Assembly: GCA_964593905.1 (NCBI GenBank)
Contig: CAZQLE010000058.1
Coordinates: forward strand, 1 to 19,345
DNA from: CAZQLE01 sp964593905
GTDB taxonomy: Bacteria > Chloroflexota > Anaerolineae > Anaerolineales > Anaerolineaceae
Direction of reading: 5' to 3'
Length of the DNA: 19,345 bases
The notes beneath the pieces are model-generated. The model was not told the origin of the DNA and ran no database searches. It was given only the letters and a program-made list of their open reading frames with translations. This document shows, piece by piece, positions 1 to 7,409 of the stretch. Both the position numbers and the translations under genes were made by a program. Position 1 is the stretch's first letter; every line of letters begins with the position of its first letter.

Positions 1-2
1 TC

Positions 3-371
3 ACCGATCTGCGCGGCAGCCTCACCTTCTCTGAGGTCGAGCGCGACCTGCCCTTTGTTCCCAAACGACACTTTCTGGTGTTTGAGGTGCCCGGCAAAGA
101 GGTGCGCGGTGAACACGCCCACCGCACCTGTCACCAGTTTCTCATCTGCACCCACGGCTCGCTCGCGGTGGTGGTGGATGACGGCACCAACCGCGCCGAA
201 ATCACCCTCGACCGCCCCACCCTGGGGCTGCATGTGCCGCCCATGGTGTGGGCCATCCAATACAAATATTCCCGAGACGCCGTGTTGCTGGTGCTGGCCT
301 CCGAGGTCTACCAGGCCGAAGACTATATCCGCGATTACGATACCTTTATCCATGAGATCAACGCCCGATGA
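3..371 (+). CDS. FdtA/WxcM-like sugar 3,4-ketoisomerase, 5'-truncated
   Basis: The reading frame is open from the left edge and ends in TGA at 369-371, giving 122 residues, so the true start lies outside the window. The sequence has the cupin signature of the FdtA/WxcM family: a GEHAHRTCHQF stretch (His-rich strand), then a beta-rich segment ending in HVPPMVWAIQY and a C-terminal YIRDYDTFI. Known members isomerise dTDP-4-keto-6-deoxyglucose to the 3-keto sugar, the step before 3-amination. The next gene is the matching aminotransferase, overlapping by 4 bases (ATGA), which supports this role. A canonical FdtA is about 140 residues, so only some 15-20 residues are probably missing. Which epimer it makes (FdtA galacto or QdtA gluco type) cannot be told from this fragment. 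Confidence 0.85.
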   Translation, partial: TDLRGSLTFSEVERDLPFVPKRHFLVFEVPGKEVRGEHAHRTCHQFLICTHGSLAVVVDDGTNRAEITLDRPTLGLHVPPMVWAIQYKYSRDAVLLVLASEVYQAEDYIRDYDTFIHEINAR

Positions 372-1492
372 ACCCACCCATCCCCTTTCTGGATATGAAA
401 TCGCCCTACCTGGAGTTGAAAGACGAACTCGATGCCGCCTACCGGCGGGTAATGGAATCGGGCTGGTATATTTTTGGAGAAGAGTGTGAGGCCTTTGAGC
501 GCGAGTTTGCCGCCTATTGCGGGGTGAAACACTGCCTGGGTGTGGGCAACGGGCTCGAGGCGCTGCACCTGATTTTGCGCGCCTACGGCATTGGCCCCGG
601 TGATGAGGTGATCGTTCCGGCCAACACCTACATTGCCACCTGGCTGGCCGTCTCTTATGCCGGCGCGGTGCCGGTGCCGGTGGAGCCTGACCCCGCCACC
701 TGCAACCTGGACCCCGCGCGCATCGCGGCCGCCCTCACCCCGCGCACGCGCGCCATTTTGCCTGTGCATCTCTACGGCCAGTGCGCCGATATGCAGCCCA
801 TCTGCCAGATCGCCGCACAGCACAACCTGAAGGTCATCGAAGATGCGGCCCAGGCGCAGGGCGCCGGCTACCGCGGGCGCAAGGCCGGCAGCCTGGGCGA
901 TGCGGCCGGGTTTAGCTTTTACCCCGGCAAAAACCTGGGCGCGCTGGGCGACGCCGGCGCGGTGTTAACCGATGATGACGCCCTGGCCGACCGGGTGCGG
1001 CTGCTGCGCAACTATGGTTCAAAGGTCAAGTATGTCAATGAGATCAAGGGCTTCAACTCGCGGCTGGATACCCTGCAGGCTGCCTTTCTGCGCGCCAAGC
1101 TCCCCGCCCTGGACGAGTGGAACCGCCGCCGCCAGACCGCGGCCGGGTGGTATCTGGCCGGGCTGCGCGGGCTGCCCGATCTGACCCTGCCCGCGGTGCT
1201 GCCCGAGAGCGACCCCGCCTGGCATATTTTTATGGTGCGCCACCCCCGGCGCGATGCGCTGCAACGCCATCTGACCGAGCACGGCATCGGCACCCTGATC
1301 CATTACCCCACCCCGCCCCACCGTTCTCAGGCGTATAGCGATAGTGGCTATGCGCAATACACCTTCCCGATCAGCGAGCAGATCGCCCGCACCACCCTCA
1401 GCCTGCCCATGGGGCCGCACCTCAGCCGCGCAGACGCCGAGCGGGTGATCGCCGCGGTGGCCGGGTTTTGCACCGCCGGGCCGCGCCAATGA
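368..1492 (+). CDS. DegT/DnrJ/EryC1/StrS sugar aminotransferase, FdtB-like
   Basis: This is a 374-residue PLP-dependent aminotransferase of the DegT/DnrJ/EryC1/StrS (sugar aminotransferase) family. The start PFLDMKSPYLELKDEL, the VGNGLEALHLIL turn, the EDAAQAQGA segment with the cofactor-contacting Asp159, and SFYPGKNLGALGDAGA with the Schiff-base Lys188 are all in place, and length is normal for the family. Family enzymes transaminate keto-sugar nucleotides in the cytoplasm using glutamate. Coupling to the FdtA-like isomerase by a 4-base ATGA overlap points to 3-amination of a dTDP-3-keto-6-deoxyhexose. It overlaps the following membrane-protein gene in the same way, so the three genes are probably one operon. 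The sugar product is inferred from context, since the family is broad. Confidence 0.88.
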   Translation: MNPPIPFLDMKSPYLELKDELDAAYRRVMESGWYIFGEECEAFEREFAAYCGVKHCLGVGNGLEALHLILRAYGIGPGDEVIVPANTYIATWLAVSYAGAVPVPVEPDPATCNLDPARIAAALTPRTRAILPVHLYGQCADMQPICQIAAQHNLKVIEDAAQAQGAGYRGRKAGSLGDAAGFSFYPGKNLGALGDAGAVLTDDDALADRVRLLRNYGSKVKYVNEIKGFNSRLDTLQAAFLRAKLPALDEWNRRRQTAAGWYLAGLRGLPDLTLPAVLPESDPAWHIFMVRHPRRDALQRHLTEHGIGTLIHYPTPPHRSQAYSDSGYAQYTFPISEQIARTTLSLPMGPHLSRADAERVIAAVAGFCTAGPRQ

Positions 1493-2997
1493 AGCAAAAC
1501 CGTCTTTCATACGGAATCACCGTTTTAAGCTGGCTGTTGTTTGCCGTGCTGGCCGCCGCGGTGTTGTTTGCCCTGCTGCGGGTGTTGAACTGGCCGCTGG
1601 TGCACGATGCGCCGGTTTTGCAATACGTCGCCCAGCAAATTCTGGCCGGTCAGGCGCCCTACCGCGACCTGATGGAGAACAACTTTCCCGGCACCTATTT
1701 GCTGCACATGCTGCAAATTACCCTCTTCGGCGAAAGCGACGCCGGCTGGGTGGCCTTTAACCTGCTGTATCTGGCCCTCTTTCTGGCCGTCAGCCACCGC
1801 CTGGTGAGCCGGGTTTCAACCCGCGCCGCGCTGTGGAGCGGGCTGTTGTTCTGCGCCGCCTATTTCTCTTTTGGCGCCATTCACCTCGGTCAGCGCGATT
1901 TTCTGATGACCCTTTTCACCGCCGCGGCCGGGCTGGTGCTGGTCGAAAGCGCCGGGCGCGGTCTGCGCCCCGCTGCGCTGTTTGCCTGCGGCGCGCTGGG
2001 CGCGTTTTCGGCCATGATCAAGCCTTATTCGATCATTTATCTGGCGCTGCTGCTGGCGCTGCTGGCGCTCTTCTGCCGTCAGCAAAAACTGGCCTTCTGG
2101 GGCCGCGCGGCGCTGCTGGCGCTGGGCGCTGCCGCCGTGGGCGCGGCGATTTTTGCCTGGCTGGCGGCCTGCCAGAGCCTGGCCGCCTTCTGGGATATCG
2201 GCGTTAACCTGGTGCTGGGGGTGTATAACAAGGCGCTCTCGCTCTCGCTGCCCGAACTGCTGGTCTTGCTGATCACCACCCCGGTGATTTTTGTGACCGC
2301 CCTGTTTGTGCTGCCGTTTGTGCGCCGGGTGGAGCTGCCCTCCCCCACCGCGCAGCGCGTGGTCTGGCTTTTGTTGTGTGGAATAATATACGGTGCGCTT
2401 CATTTTATATTACAGGGCAAGGGCTACGGCTACCATTCCATCCCGCTGCTCTATTTTGCCCTGGCCCTGCTGGGCATTCTGGCCGACCGGCTGCTGGCCC
2501 AGCCCCGTCTGAGCGCACAGGTGGGCGCGCTGGCGGCGCTGTTGTGTCTGGTGCTGCTTTACAGCGCCATCCTCGTCCAGGAGGGGCTGCGCGCCTCAAG
2601 CCTGGCCGAGATTAAACCGGCCGTGCCGCAGTTGGAGGCCGATTTGAACGCGCTGGGCATCACCCCCGACGACCGCGTGCAGGTGTTGGATGGTGTGGTG
2701 GGCGGGCTGCACGTGCTCTACCGGCTGCACCTGCGCCAGCCAACCCGCTTTTTATATGATTTTCCGCTGCTGCTGCCCGAAGACAGCCCCTACCGCGCCG
2801 AACAGCGCCGCGCGTTTCTGCAAGAGCTGACGCACAACCGCACCGCGGCGATGGTGGCCTTTCACAAAGGCTTTTTGCCCGGCCAGCCGGTCGGTCTGGC
2901 GCGCTTTGCGGGTTTTCCAGAGCTGGTCGATTTTTGGTCCCGCCAGTGCGCCCCCGCCGCGGTACGCGCTGAATACACCCTGTTCGACTGCCGCTGA
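1489..2997 (+). CDS. Multi-pass membrane protein, GT-C (family 39/RgtA-like) glycosyltransferase
   Basis: The ATG at 1489 overlaps the upstream TGA (ATGA) and gives 502 residues. An in-frame ATG at 1468 would add seven residues but lies further inside the previous gene, so 1489 is preferred. The protein is strongly hydrophobic, with about ten membrane segments starting with one near residues 8-30. The first outer loop has the layout of GT-C enzymes: VHDAPVLQYVAQ, then LAGQAPYRDL and ENNFPGTYLLHM. A soluble C-terminal segment follows the last helix. GT-C enzymes move sugars from lipid carriers on the outer face of the membrane. The neighbours suggest a role in glycan or glycoprotein decoration. 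No exact family was recognised; an O-antigen ligase-like or uncharacterised membrane protein remains possible. It converges on the aldehyde dehydrogenase gene, with 16 bases between the stops. Confidence 0.7.
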   Translation: MKQNRLSYGITVLSWLLFAVLAAAVLFALLRVLNWPLVHDAPVLQYVAQQILAGQAPYRDLMENNFPGTYLLHMLQITLFGESDAGWVAFNLLYLALFLAVSHRLVSRVSTRAALWSGLLFCAAYFSFGAIHLGQRDFLMTLFTAAAGLVLVESAGRGLRPAALFACGALGAFSAMIKPYSIIYLALLLALLALFCRQQKLAFWGRAALLALGAAAVGAAIFAWLAACQSLAAFWDIGVNLVLGVYNKALSLSLPELLVLLITTPVIFVTALFVLPFVRRVELPSPTAQRVVWLLLCGIIYGALHFILQGKGYGYHSIPLLYFALALLGILADRLLAQPRLSAQVGALAALLCLVLLYSAILVQEGLRASSLAEIKPAVPQLEADLNALGITPDDRVQVLDGVVGGLHVLYRLHLRQPTRFLYDFPLLLPEDSPYRAEQRRAFLQELTHNRTAAMVAFHKGFLPGQPVGLARFAGFPELVDFWSRQCAPAAVRAEYTLFDCR

Positions 2998-3013
2998 GCA
3001 AGCGCGGGCCCCC

Positions 3014-4405
3014 CTACCCCACCGATTTGCCGCCCAGCCAGAAGAGCGCCTTCAGCAGCCCCGGCGAAAGCCGGTACGGCGGGTAGCGGAAGGCCAGATC
3101 GAGCCACAGCCCTTTTTTCAAAATACTCTTGGAATGCGAAAAATTCAGCACACTGGCCCGCCCGTGATAGCTGCCCAGCCCGCTGGCATTGCGCCCGCCA
3201 AACGGCAGATGCGGGTTATAGACGTGGCTGACCACATCGTTTATACACCCGCCGCCAAACGGCACCCCCGTCATCACCCGCCGCTCCACCCCCCGGTCGC
3301 GGGTGAACAGATACAGCGCCAGCGGGTTGGGCCGCCGGGCCACCACCGCCAGGGCGTCTTCCAGCGTATCGTAGGGCAAAACGGGCAGCAGCGGACCGAA
3401 GATCTCTTCTGCCATCACCGCATCGTCGGGGGTCACCCCGCTCAACAGGGTCGGCGCAATGCGCCGCGCGGCCGGGTCGCTCTGCCCGCCATAGACCACC
3501 TGCGCCGGGTTCATCAACCCGCACAACCGCTCAAAATGGCGCTGTGAGATAATCTGCGGGTAGTCGGGGTTGCGCAGCGGGTCGCGCCCGGCCATGTGCG
3601 TGAAGGCGTCTTTCAGCCCGGTCAGCAGCGCTTCATATAATGTGCGCTGCACCAGCACATAATCGGGCGCAATGCAGGTCTGGCCGGCATTAAACAGCTT
3701 GCCCCAGGCAATTCGCTTTGCCGCCAGGGCAATGTCGGCCGTGGCATCCACAATGACCGGGCTTTTGCCGCCCAGCTCCAGCGTGACGGGGGTCAGGTGT
3801 TCGGCCGCCGCTTGCAACACCAGCCGGCCCACCGCCGCCCCGCCGGTGAAAAAGATGTGCCCCCAGCGTTCGGCCAACAGCGCCTGCGCCGTCTCCGGCC
3901 CGCCGTTGACCACCGCAATCTGTTCGGCCGGGAAGGCCGCGCTCAGCGTTTGCGCGATGAGCGCCGCCATCGCCGGGGCCAGTTCAGACGGCTTCAACAC
4001 CACGGTGTTGCCCGCCGCCAGCGCGCCCACCAGCGGCAGCAGCAGCAATTGATAGGGGTAGTTCCAGGGCGCCATGATTAACACCCGCCCCAGCGGCTCG
4101 AGGGTGCGGTAGCTGAGCGCCGGAAAATGCAGCAGCGGGGTGGGCACCCGCTGTGGGCGCAGCCAGCCGCGCAGCCGGGCGCGGATGAAATCGATCTCAT
4201 CGTACACCAGCGCAATTTCGGTGCCGTAGGCTTCAACGGCCCCCTTGCCCAGGTCTTGTTTTAGCGCCGCCAGAAAATCAGCCTCGCGGGCTTGCAGCGC
4301 CGCTTTCAAACGCGCCAGGGCCGCCAGCCGATATTCCAGCGCGCGGGTGGCGCCGCTGTTAAAAAATTGGTCTTGCTGCTCAAGCAAAGATTGCATCGCC
4401 GACAT
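3014..4405 (-). CDS. Class 3 (coniferyl-type) aldehyde dehydrogenase
   Basis: This is a 463-residue NAD(P)-dependent aldehyde dehydrogenase that oxidises aldehydes to acids. The Rossmann region has APWNYPYQL (catalytic Asn115) and VLKPSELAP; LELGGKSPVI holds the general base Glu210 and FNAGQTCIAPDYV the nucleophile Cys244. The EEIFGPLLPVLPY stretch and the FGGRNASGLGSYHG segment near the end are typical of the ALDH3/coniferyl group, as is the short length (about 450-460). The frame stays open upstream to 4609, but that part crosses a terminator-like hairpin and the end of hsdS. The ATG at 4405 has a GGAG eight bases ahead and begins the conserved part, so it is chosen. The natural substrate is unknown; fatty, aromatic or glycan-derived aldehydes are all possible. 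It probably has its own promoter rather than sharing the hsd transcript. Confidence 0.9.
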   Translation of the reverse strand: MSAMQSLLEQQDQFFNSGATRALEYRLAALARLKAALQAREADFLAALKQDLGKGAVEAYGTEIALVYDEIDFIRARLRGWLRPQRVPTPLLHFPALSYRTLEPLGRVLIMAPWNYPYQLLLLPLVGALAAGNTVVLKPSELAPAMAALIAQTLSAAFPAEQIAVVNGGPETAQALLAERWGHIFFTGGAAVGRLVLQAAAEHLTPVTLELGGKSPVIVDATADIALAAKRIAWGKLFNAGQTCIAPDYVLVQRTLYEALLTGLKDAFTHMAGRDPLRNPDYPQIISQRHFERLCGLMNPAQVVYGGQSDPAARRIAPTLLSGVTPDDAVMAEEIFGPLLPVLPYDTLEDALAVVARRPNPLALYLFTRDRGVERRVMTGVPFGGGCINDVVSHVYNPHLPFGGRNASGLGSYHGRASVLNFSHSKSILKKGLWLDLAFRYPPYRLSPGLLKALFWLGGKSVG

Positions 4406-4434
4406 GCTCACGCTCCGCTGCGACAGGATGTTGA

Positions 4435-4464
4435 ATTCTATCCCGGCGGCGCTTAAAAAGTAAA
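4435..4464 (-). promoter_or_regulatory. Possible promoter of the aldehyde dehydrogenase gene
   Basis: On the minus strand TTTACT (4464-4459, four of six matches to the -35 consensus) and TAGAAT (4440-4435, five of six) are 18 bases apart. The -10 lies about 30 bases ahead of the chosen ATG. It starts immediately after the terminator-like hairpin that follows hsdS, as expected for an independent transcript. The assignment rests only on the match to sigma-70 consensus. Confidence 0.4.
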
Positions 4465-4485
4465 GGCCGCTATGCGGCCTTTTTT
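4462..4485. terminator. Rho-independent terminator after hsdS
   Basis: A perfect six-base-pair stem GGCCGC/GCGGCC with a three-base loop is flanked by AAA on one side and six T on the other, so it can be read in both directions. On the minus strand it follows the hsdS stop by 57 bases and is trailed by TTTACTTTTTAA. The better T tract is on the plus strand, where no upstream gene needs it. The most likely job is ending the hsdRMS transcript before the aldehyde dehydrogenase gene. Confidence 0.65.
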
Positions 4486-4541
4486 GCTGAAAAATTTGCG
4501 CTGCAATGACTTTTGCATCATCCACACAAAGACCCGCGCAC

Positions 4542-5882
4542 TCACATTTTCTTCCGCCCGGTGGGCCGCCCGGCGCGGATGCGCTCCAGCAGCACAGACG
4601 CCGGCTCATCGGTGGGATCTTGCGCCACCAGCTCGCCGCGGAAGGCTTTGGCCAGCAGCGCGGGGGTCAGATCATCCACCTTCTTCCGGGCAGCTTGATA
4701 GCGGGCTTCCAGCCGGTCGGCGTAGGCGAATAAGGCTTCAACACGGCGAACGATTTCAAATTGTTCAGGTAAAGAAGGTAAGGATATTGTTAATTCTTTT
4801 ATAGTGCTTATAGATGCCATATTCTGCATCGCAGTTCCCTGTGTTTCTTCTAATATCATTTTTTGAAAGGTTGGTGAGCGAAATAGTAGAATAAAAAAGG
4901 CATCCGAAATTTCAGTTTCATCAACGCGAATTCTCATTAGTGCCTGGTTTATTACACCAGGTTGAGCTGTTTTTGGTAATTTTGATATACGTCCGATTGT
5001 TCCTGCGCAACTAACTATAAAATCGCCTGGCTTTACTTCAAAAGATTGTAATTCTTGAAATTTATTTTCATCAATATAATAACTACCTAAGCTTGGATCA
5101 TTTTGTATTGCATTTTTCTGCTCGTAAACTTTATATCCATTTGGAACAAAAAAGCTCTTCTTTATAGCACTTCCAAATGGACCTCGCCTAATTGAACCTT
5201 CCTCTTTTGCTAAAATACTCGCAAAGGCAACTTCCTTTGATTTAACTGTAGTCTTATGTGTTTCCCTCCACTCCTCCGTCAAGCGCCCCGACACCGCCGC
5301 AGACAGCACCGCCTGCCTGAAACGCTTGAGGATGCCCGGCACGCGCTCCAGGTGCTCGCGGCAGGCATCCACCCGCGCCAGCAGCGTGTCAAGTTTATCG
5401 GCGATGCGTTTTTGCTCGTTGAGAGGGGCCAAAATAAATGGGGCATTCTTCCCAGCTTCTGTTCCGAGACGGGGCATGTTGAGACCATGACTGACTGAAC
5501 TCGAATAATTGGTAAAAATAGAGCTTTTTAGCCAATAAAATAAATACCGGCCATGAACTCCTATATTCGGCTTTAATGGGATTATTTCGGTTGTGCAATA
5601 TCCAGCCTGATCAGCAACGATAATCTTGTTTAAGTAGGGTCGAAGTTTTCCATATAGTACATCACCCTTTTGGAAACGAGTTTTCGTGCTTTTTGAATTA
5701 CGTTGAACAAGGGTTCTCCGCTGTAAAATCTTAGATGTGTCCTTTTCAATATCCTCAAGTTCAAGCACCCAATCATTGCCTAATATTTCCCCTGGTTCAA
5801 CCTTTTCTGTCTCCCCGTAGTTAATCACGTCTCCTAATTTGATTGTTATCCAGGAAGATGGTATTGAATATTGTTCGCTCAC
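4542..5882 (-). CDS. hsdS: Type I restriction-modification specificity subunit HsdS
   Basis: This 446-residue subunit sets the DNA target of a type I restriction-modification complex. It has the usual two halves: target-recognition domain 1 (about residues 1-150), a central conserved helix region (about 152-208, LNEQKRIADKLDTLLARVD...), domain 2 (about 225-368, starting IRRGPFGSAIKKSFF) and a matching C-terminal helix region (about 370-425, LPEQFEIVRRVEALFAYAD...). The two LPEQ/LNEQ helices form the coiled coil that spaces the domains and docks the HsdM subunits. The gene begins with GTG, whose GTGA overlaps the hsdM stop and implies translational coupling. Both recognition domains are much more AT-rich than the two conserved regions, as expected for exchanged cassettes. 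The target sequence cannot be predicted from this alone. Confidence 0.95.
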   Translation of the reverse strand: MSEQYSIPSSWITIKLGDVINYGETEKVEPGEILGNDWVLELEDIEKDTSKILQRRTLVQRNSKSTKTRFQKGDVLYGKLRPYLNKIIVADQAGYCTTEIIPLKPNIGVHGRYLFYWLKSSIFTNYSSSVSHGLNMPRLGTEAGKNAPFILAPLNEQKRIADKLDTLLARVDACREHLERVPGILKRFRQAVLSAAVSGRLTEEWRETHKTTVKSKEVAFASILAKEEGSIRRGPFGSAIKKSFFVPNGYKVYEQKNAIQNDPSLGSYYIDENKFQELQSFEVKPGDFIVSCAGTIGRISKLPKTAQPGVINQALMRIRVDETEISDAFFILLFRSPTFQKMILEETQGTAMQNMASISTIKELTISLPSLPEQFEIVRRVEALFAYADRLEARYQAARKKVDDLTPALLAKAFRGELVAQDPTDEPASVLLERIRAGRPTGRKKM

Positions 5883-7354
5883 TCAGCTACCTCTTCACCT
5901 AGTTCATTGAAGATACCTTTTAGCTCTTCTAATACAGCTTTCAATTCTAGTTCTACTTGTCGGGCTAATTCAATAGGCTCAGGTGACTTCTCTCCATTCC
6001 CCTCACCCTCATCCTTCAGCCAGCTAATATCCAGGCTGTCGCCCCTTTCGGCGATCCACTCACGTGTAAAGCGCCGGAAGCGCCCGCTTTCGCCGCCATC
6101 CACGCGCCCGGCCAGGCTGGCGGGGCTGCCCAGCGGGTCGGGGCCAAAGGCGGCTTCAAAATCGGCAAAGTAACTGCGCGTGAACGGTGTGCGCTTGCCA
6201 AAGGCCGGCATGTTGGCGCGCAGATCGTATACCCAGACCTGTGTGGTGTTGCCTTTATCACTTTCGCCGCGGGTGAAGAAGAGCACGTTGGTCTTCACCC
6301 CCTGGGCGTAAAAGATGCCGGTCGGCAGCCGCAGAATGGTGTGCAAGTTGCATTTGTCCATCAGGTCGGCGCGGATCTGCCTGCCCACATTGCCTTCAAA
6401 CAACACGTTATCGGGCAGCACCACCGCGGCGCGCCCGCCGGGCTTCAGCCAGCGGTAAACGTGCTGCAAGAAGCAGAACTGCTTGTTGCTGGTGGGAAAG
6501 GTGAAATCGGTGCGCGTGGGCAGCCCGCCGCCCTTTTTGGTGCCAAAGGGCGGGTTGGTCAAAATCAGGGTCGCCCTGGGCAGGGCTTCAATTTCAGGTG
6601 AAAGCGAATCGCCGTAATGAATGCCCGATTCCACGGGGTCTGAATCGAGCCCGTGCAGCATCAGGTTCATCAGCGCCAGGCGGTGGGTATCCTGCACGAA
6701 CTCCATGCCGTAGAAGGTGTTCCGGTGATATTTCCGCTGCTGGGCTTCCGTCCAGGCATCGGGGTTGCTGTGTTCGCGGATGTAACGATTGGCAGAGATG
6801 AGAAAGCCGCCCGTCCCCGCCGCCGGGTCTTGAATGATATCCTCCAGGCGCGGCTGCATCAGCGTCACCATGCTGTCAATCAGCGGGCGCGGGGTAAAAT
6901 ATTGCCCCGCGCCAGATTTCTTCTCACTGGCGTTCTTTTCCAGCAGCCCCTCATACAGATCGCCCATGCCTTCCTGGCGGGCGTTGTACCAGTCCAGCTT
7001 GTCAATCTCGGTCACCAGGGTGGAAAGCGTGGTCGGTTTCTTGATAAATGAACTGGCATTGGCAAAAATCTGGCGCACCAGCAGCGAGCCGTGACTGCCA
7101 AGATGGATGAGAAGAAGTTTGTAAAATTCCAGCCGGTTGGGCGCAGTTTTACTTTCCAGGTCATCCCAGCGGTAGCCGGCCGGCAGTTGACTTTCGGTGT
7201 TGGTTTCCTCGGCCATTTTAAGAAACAGTAAATACGTTAATTCGGTGACATATTCGTTGTAGGTGACGCCGTCATCTTTGAGCACATTGCATAAATTCCA
7301 GAGTTTGGCAACAATATCCAGCGTGACGTTTTGAGAAGTTGAAGAGGTGTTCAA
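5879..7354 (-). CDS. hsdM: Type I restriction-modification DNA methyltransferase subunit HsdM
   Basis: This 491-residue protein is the N6-adenine methyltransferase subunit. The N-terminal HsdM helical domain (about 10-130) leads to GQYFTPRPL (150-158), the S-adenosylmethionine motif DPAAGTGGF (176-184) and the catalytic NPPF (267-270). Together with HsdS it methylates the recognition site and protects host DNA; with HsdR it forms the nuclease. The start is a TTG at 7354-7352, since the reading frame has no suitable ATG before the conserved domain. A weak AGGATGG lies ahead of it. It follows hsdR by 55 bases and overlaps hsdS by four, giving the order R-M-S. Length and motifs look intact, so the methylase should be active. 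Confidence 0.95.
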   Translation of the reverse strand: MNTSSTSQNVTLDIVAKLWNLCNVLKDDGVTYNEYVTELTYLLFLKMAEETNTESQLPAGYRWDDLESKTAPNRLEFYKLLLIHLGSHGSLLVRQIFANASSFIKKPTTLSTLVTEIDKLDWYNARQEGMGDLYEGLLEKNASEKKSGAGQYFTPRPLIDSMVTLMQPRLEDIIQDPAAGTGGFLISANRYIREHSNPDAWTEAQQRKYHRNTFYGMEFVQDTHRLALMNLMLHGLDSDPVESGIHYGDSLSPEIEALPRATLILTNPPFGTKKGGGLPTRTDFTFPTSNKQFCFLQHVYRWLKPGGRAAVVLPDNVLFEGNVGRQIRADLMDKCNLHTILRLPTGIFYAQGVKTNVLFFTRGESDKGNTTQVWVYDLRANMPAFGKRTPFTRSYFADFEAAFGPDPLGSPASLAGRVDGGESGRFRRFTREWIAERGDSLDISWLKDEGEGNGEKSPEPIELARQVELELKAVLEELKGIFNELGEEVAE

Positions 7355-7409
7355 AAGCGTTCCATCCTGTGAACTTGATTTTGATCAGCGGTAATCATGG
7401 ATGATTTTG

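Noticed and set aside
1468..1488. Upstream ATG adding seven residues to the membrane protein
   Set aside because: The ATG at 1489 gives the same 4-base overlap style as the preceding gene pair and leads directly into the basic N-terminus and first helix.
2906..3547. Plus-strand open frame over the GT-C/aldehyde dehydrogenase junction
   Set aside because: It overlaps the end of one real gene and lies antisense to another, with a low-complexity Arg/Pro/Gln-rich translation.
4406..4609. N-terminal extension of the aldehyde dehydrogenase frame up to 4609
   Set aside because: It would cross the terminator hairpin and overlap the end of hsdS. The extension does not resemble aldehyde dehydrogenases, and a better start with a ribosome binding site exists at 4405.
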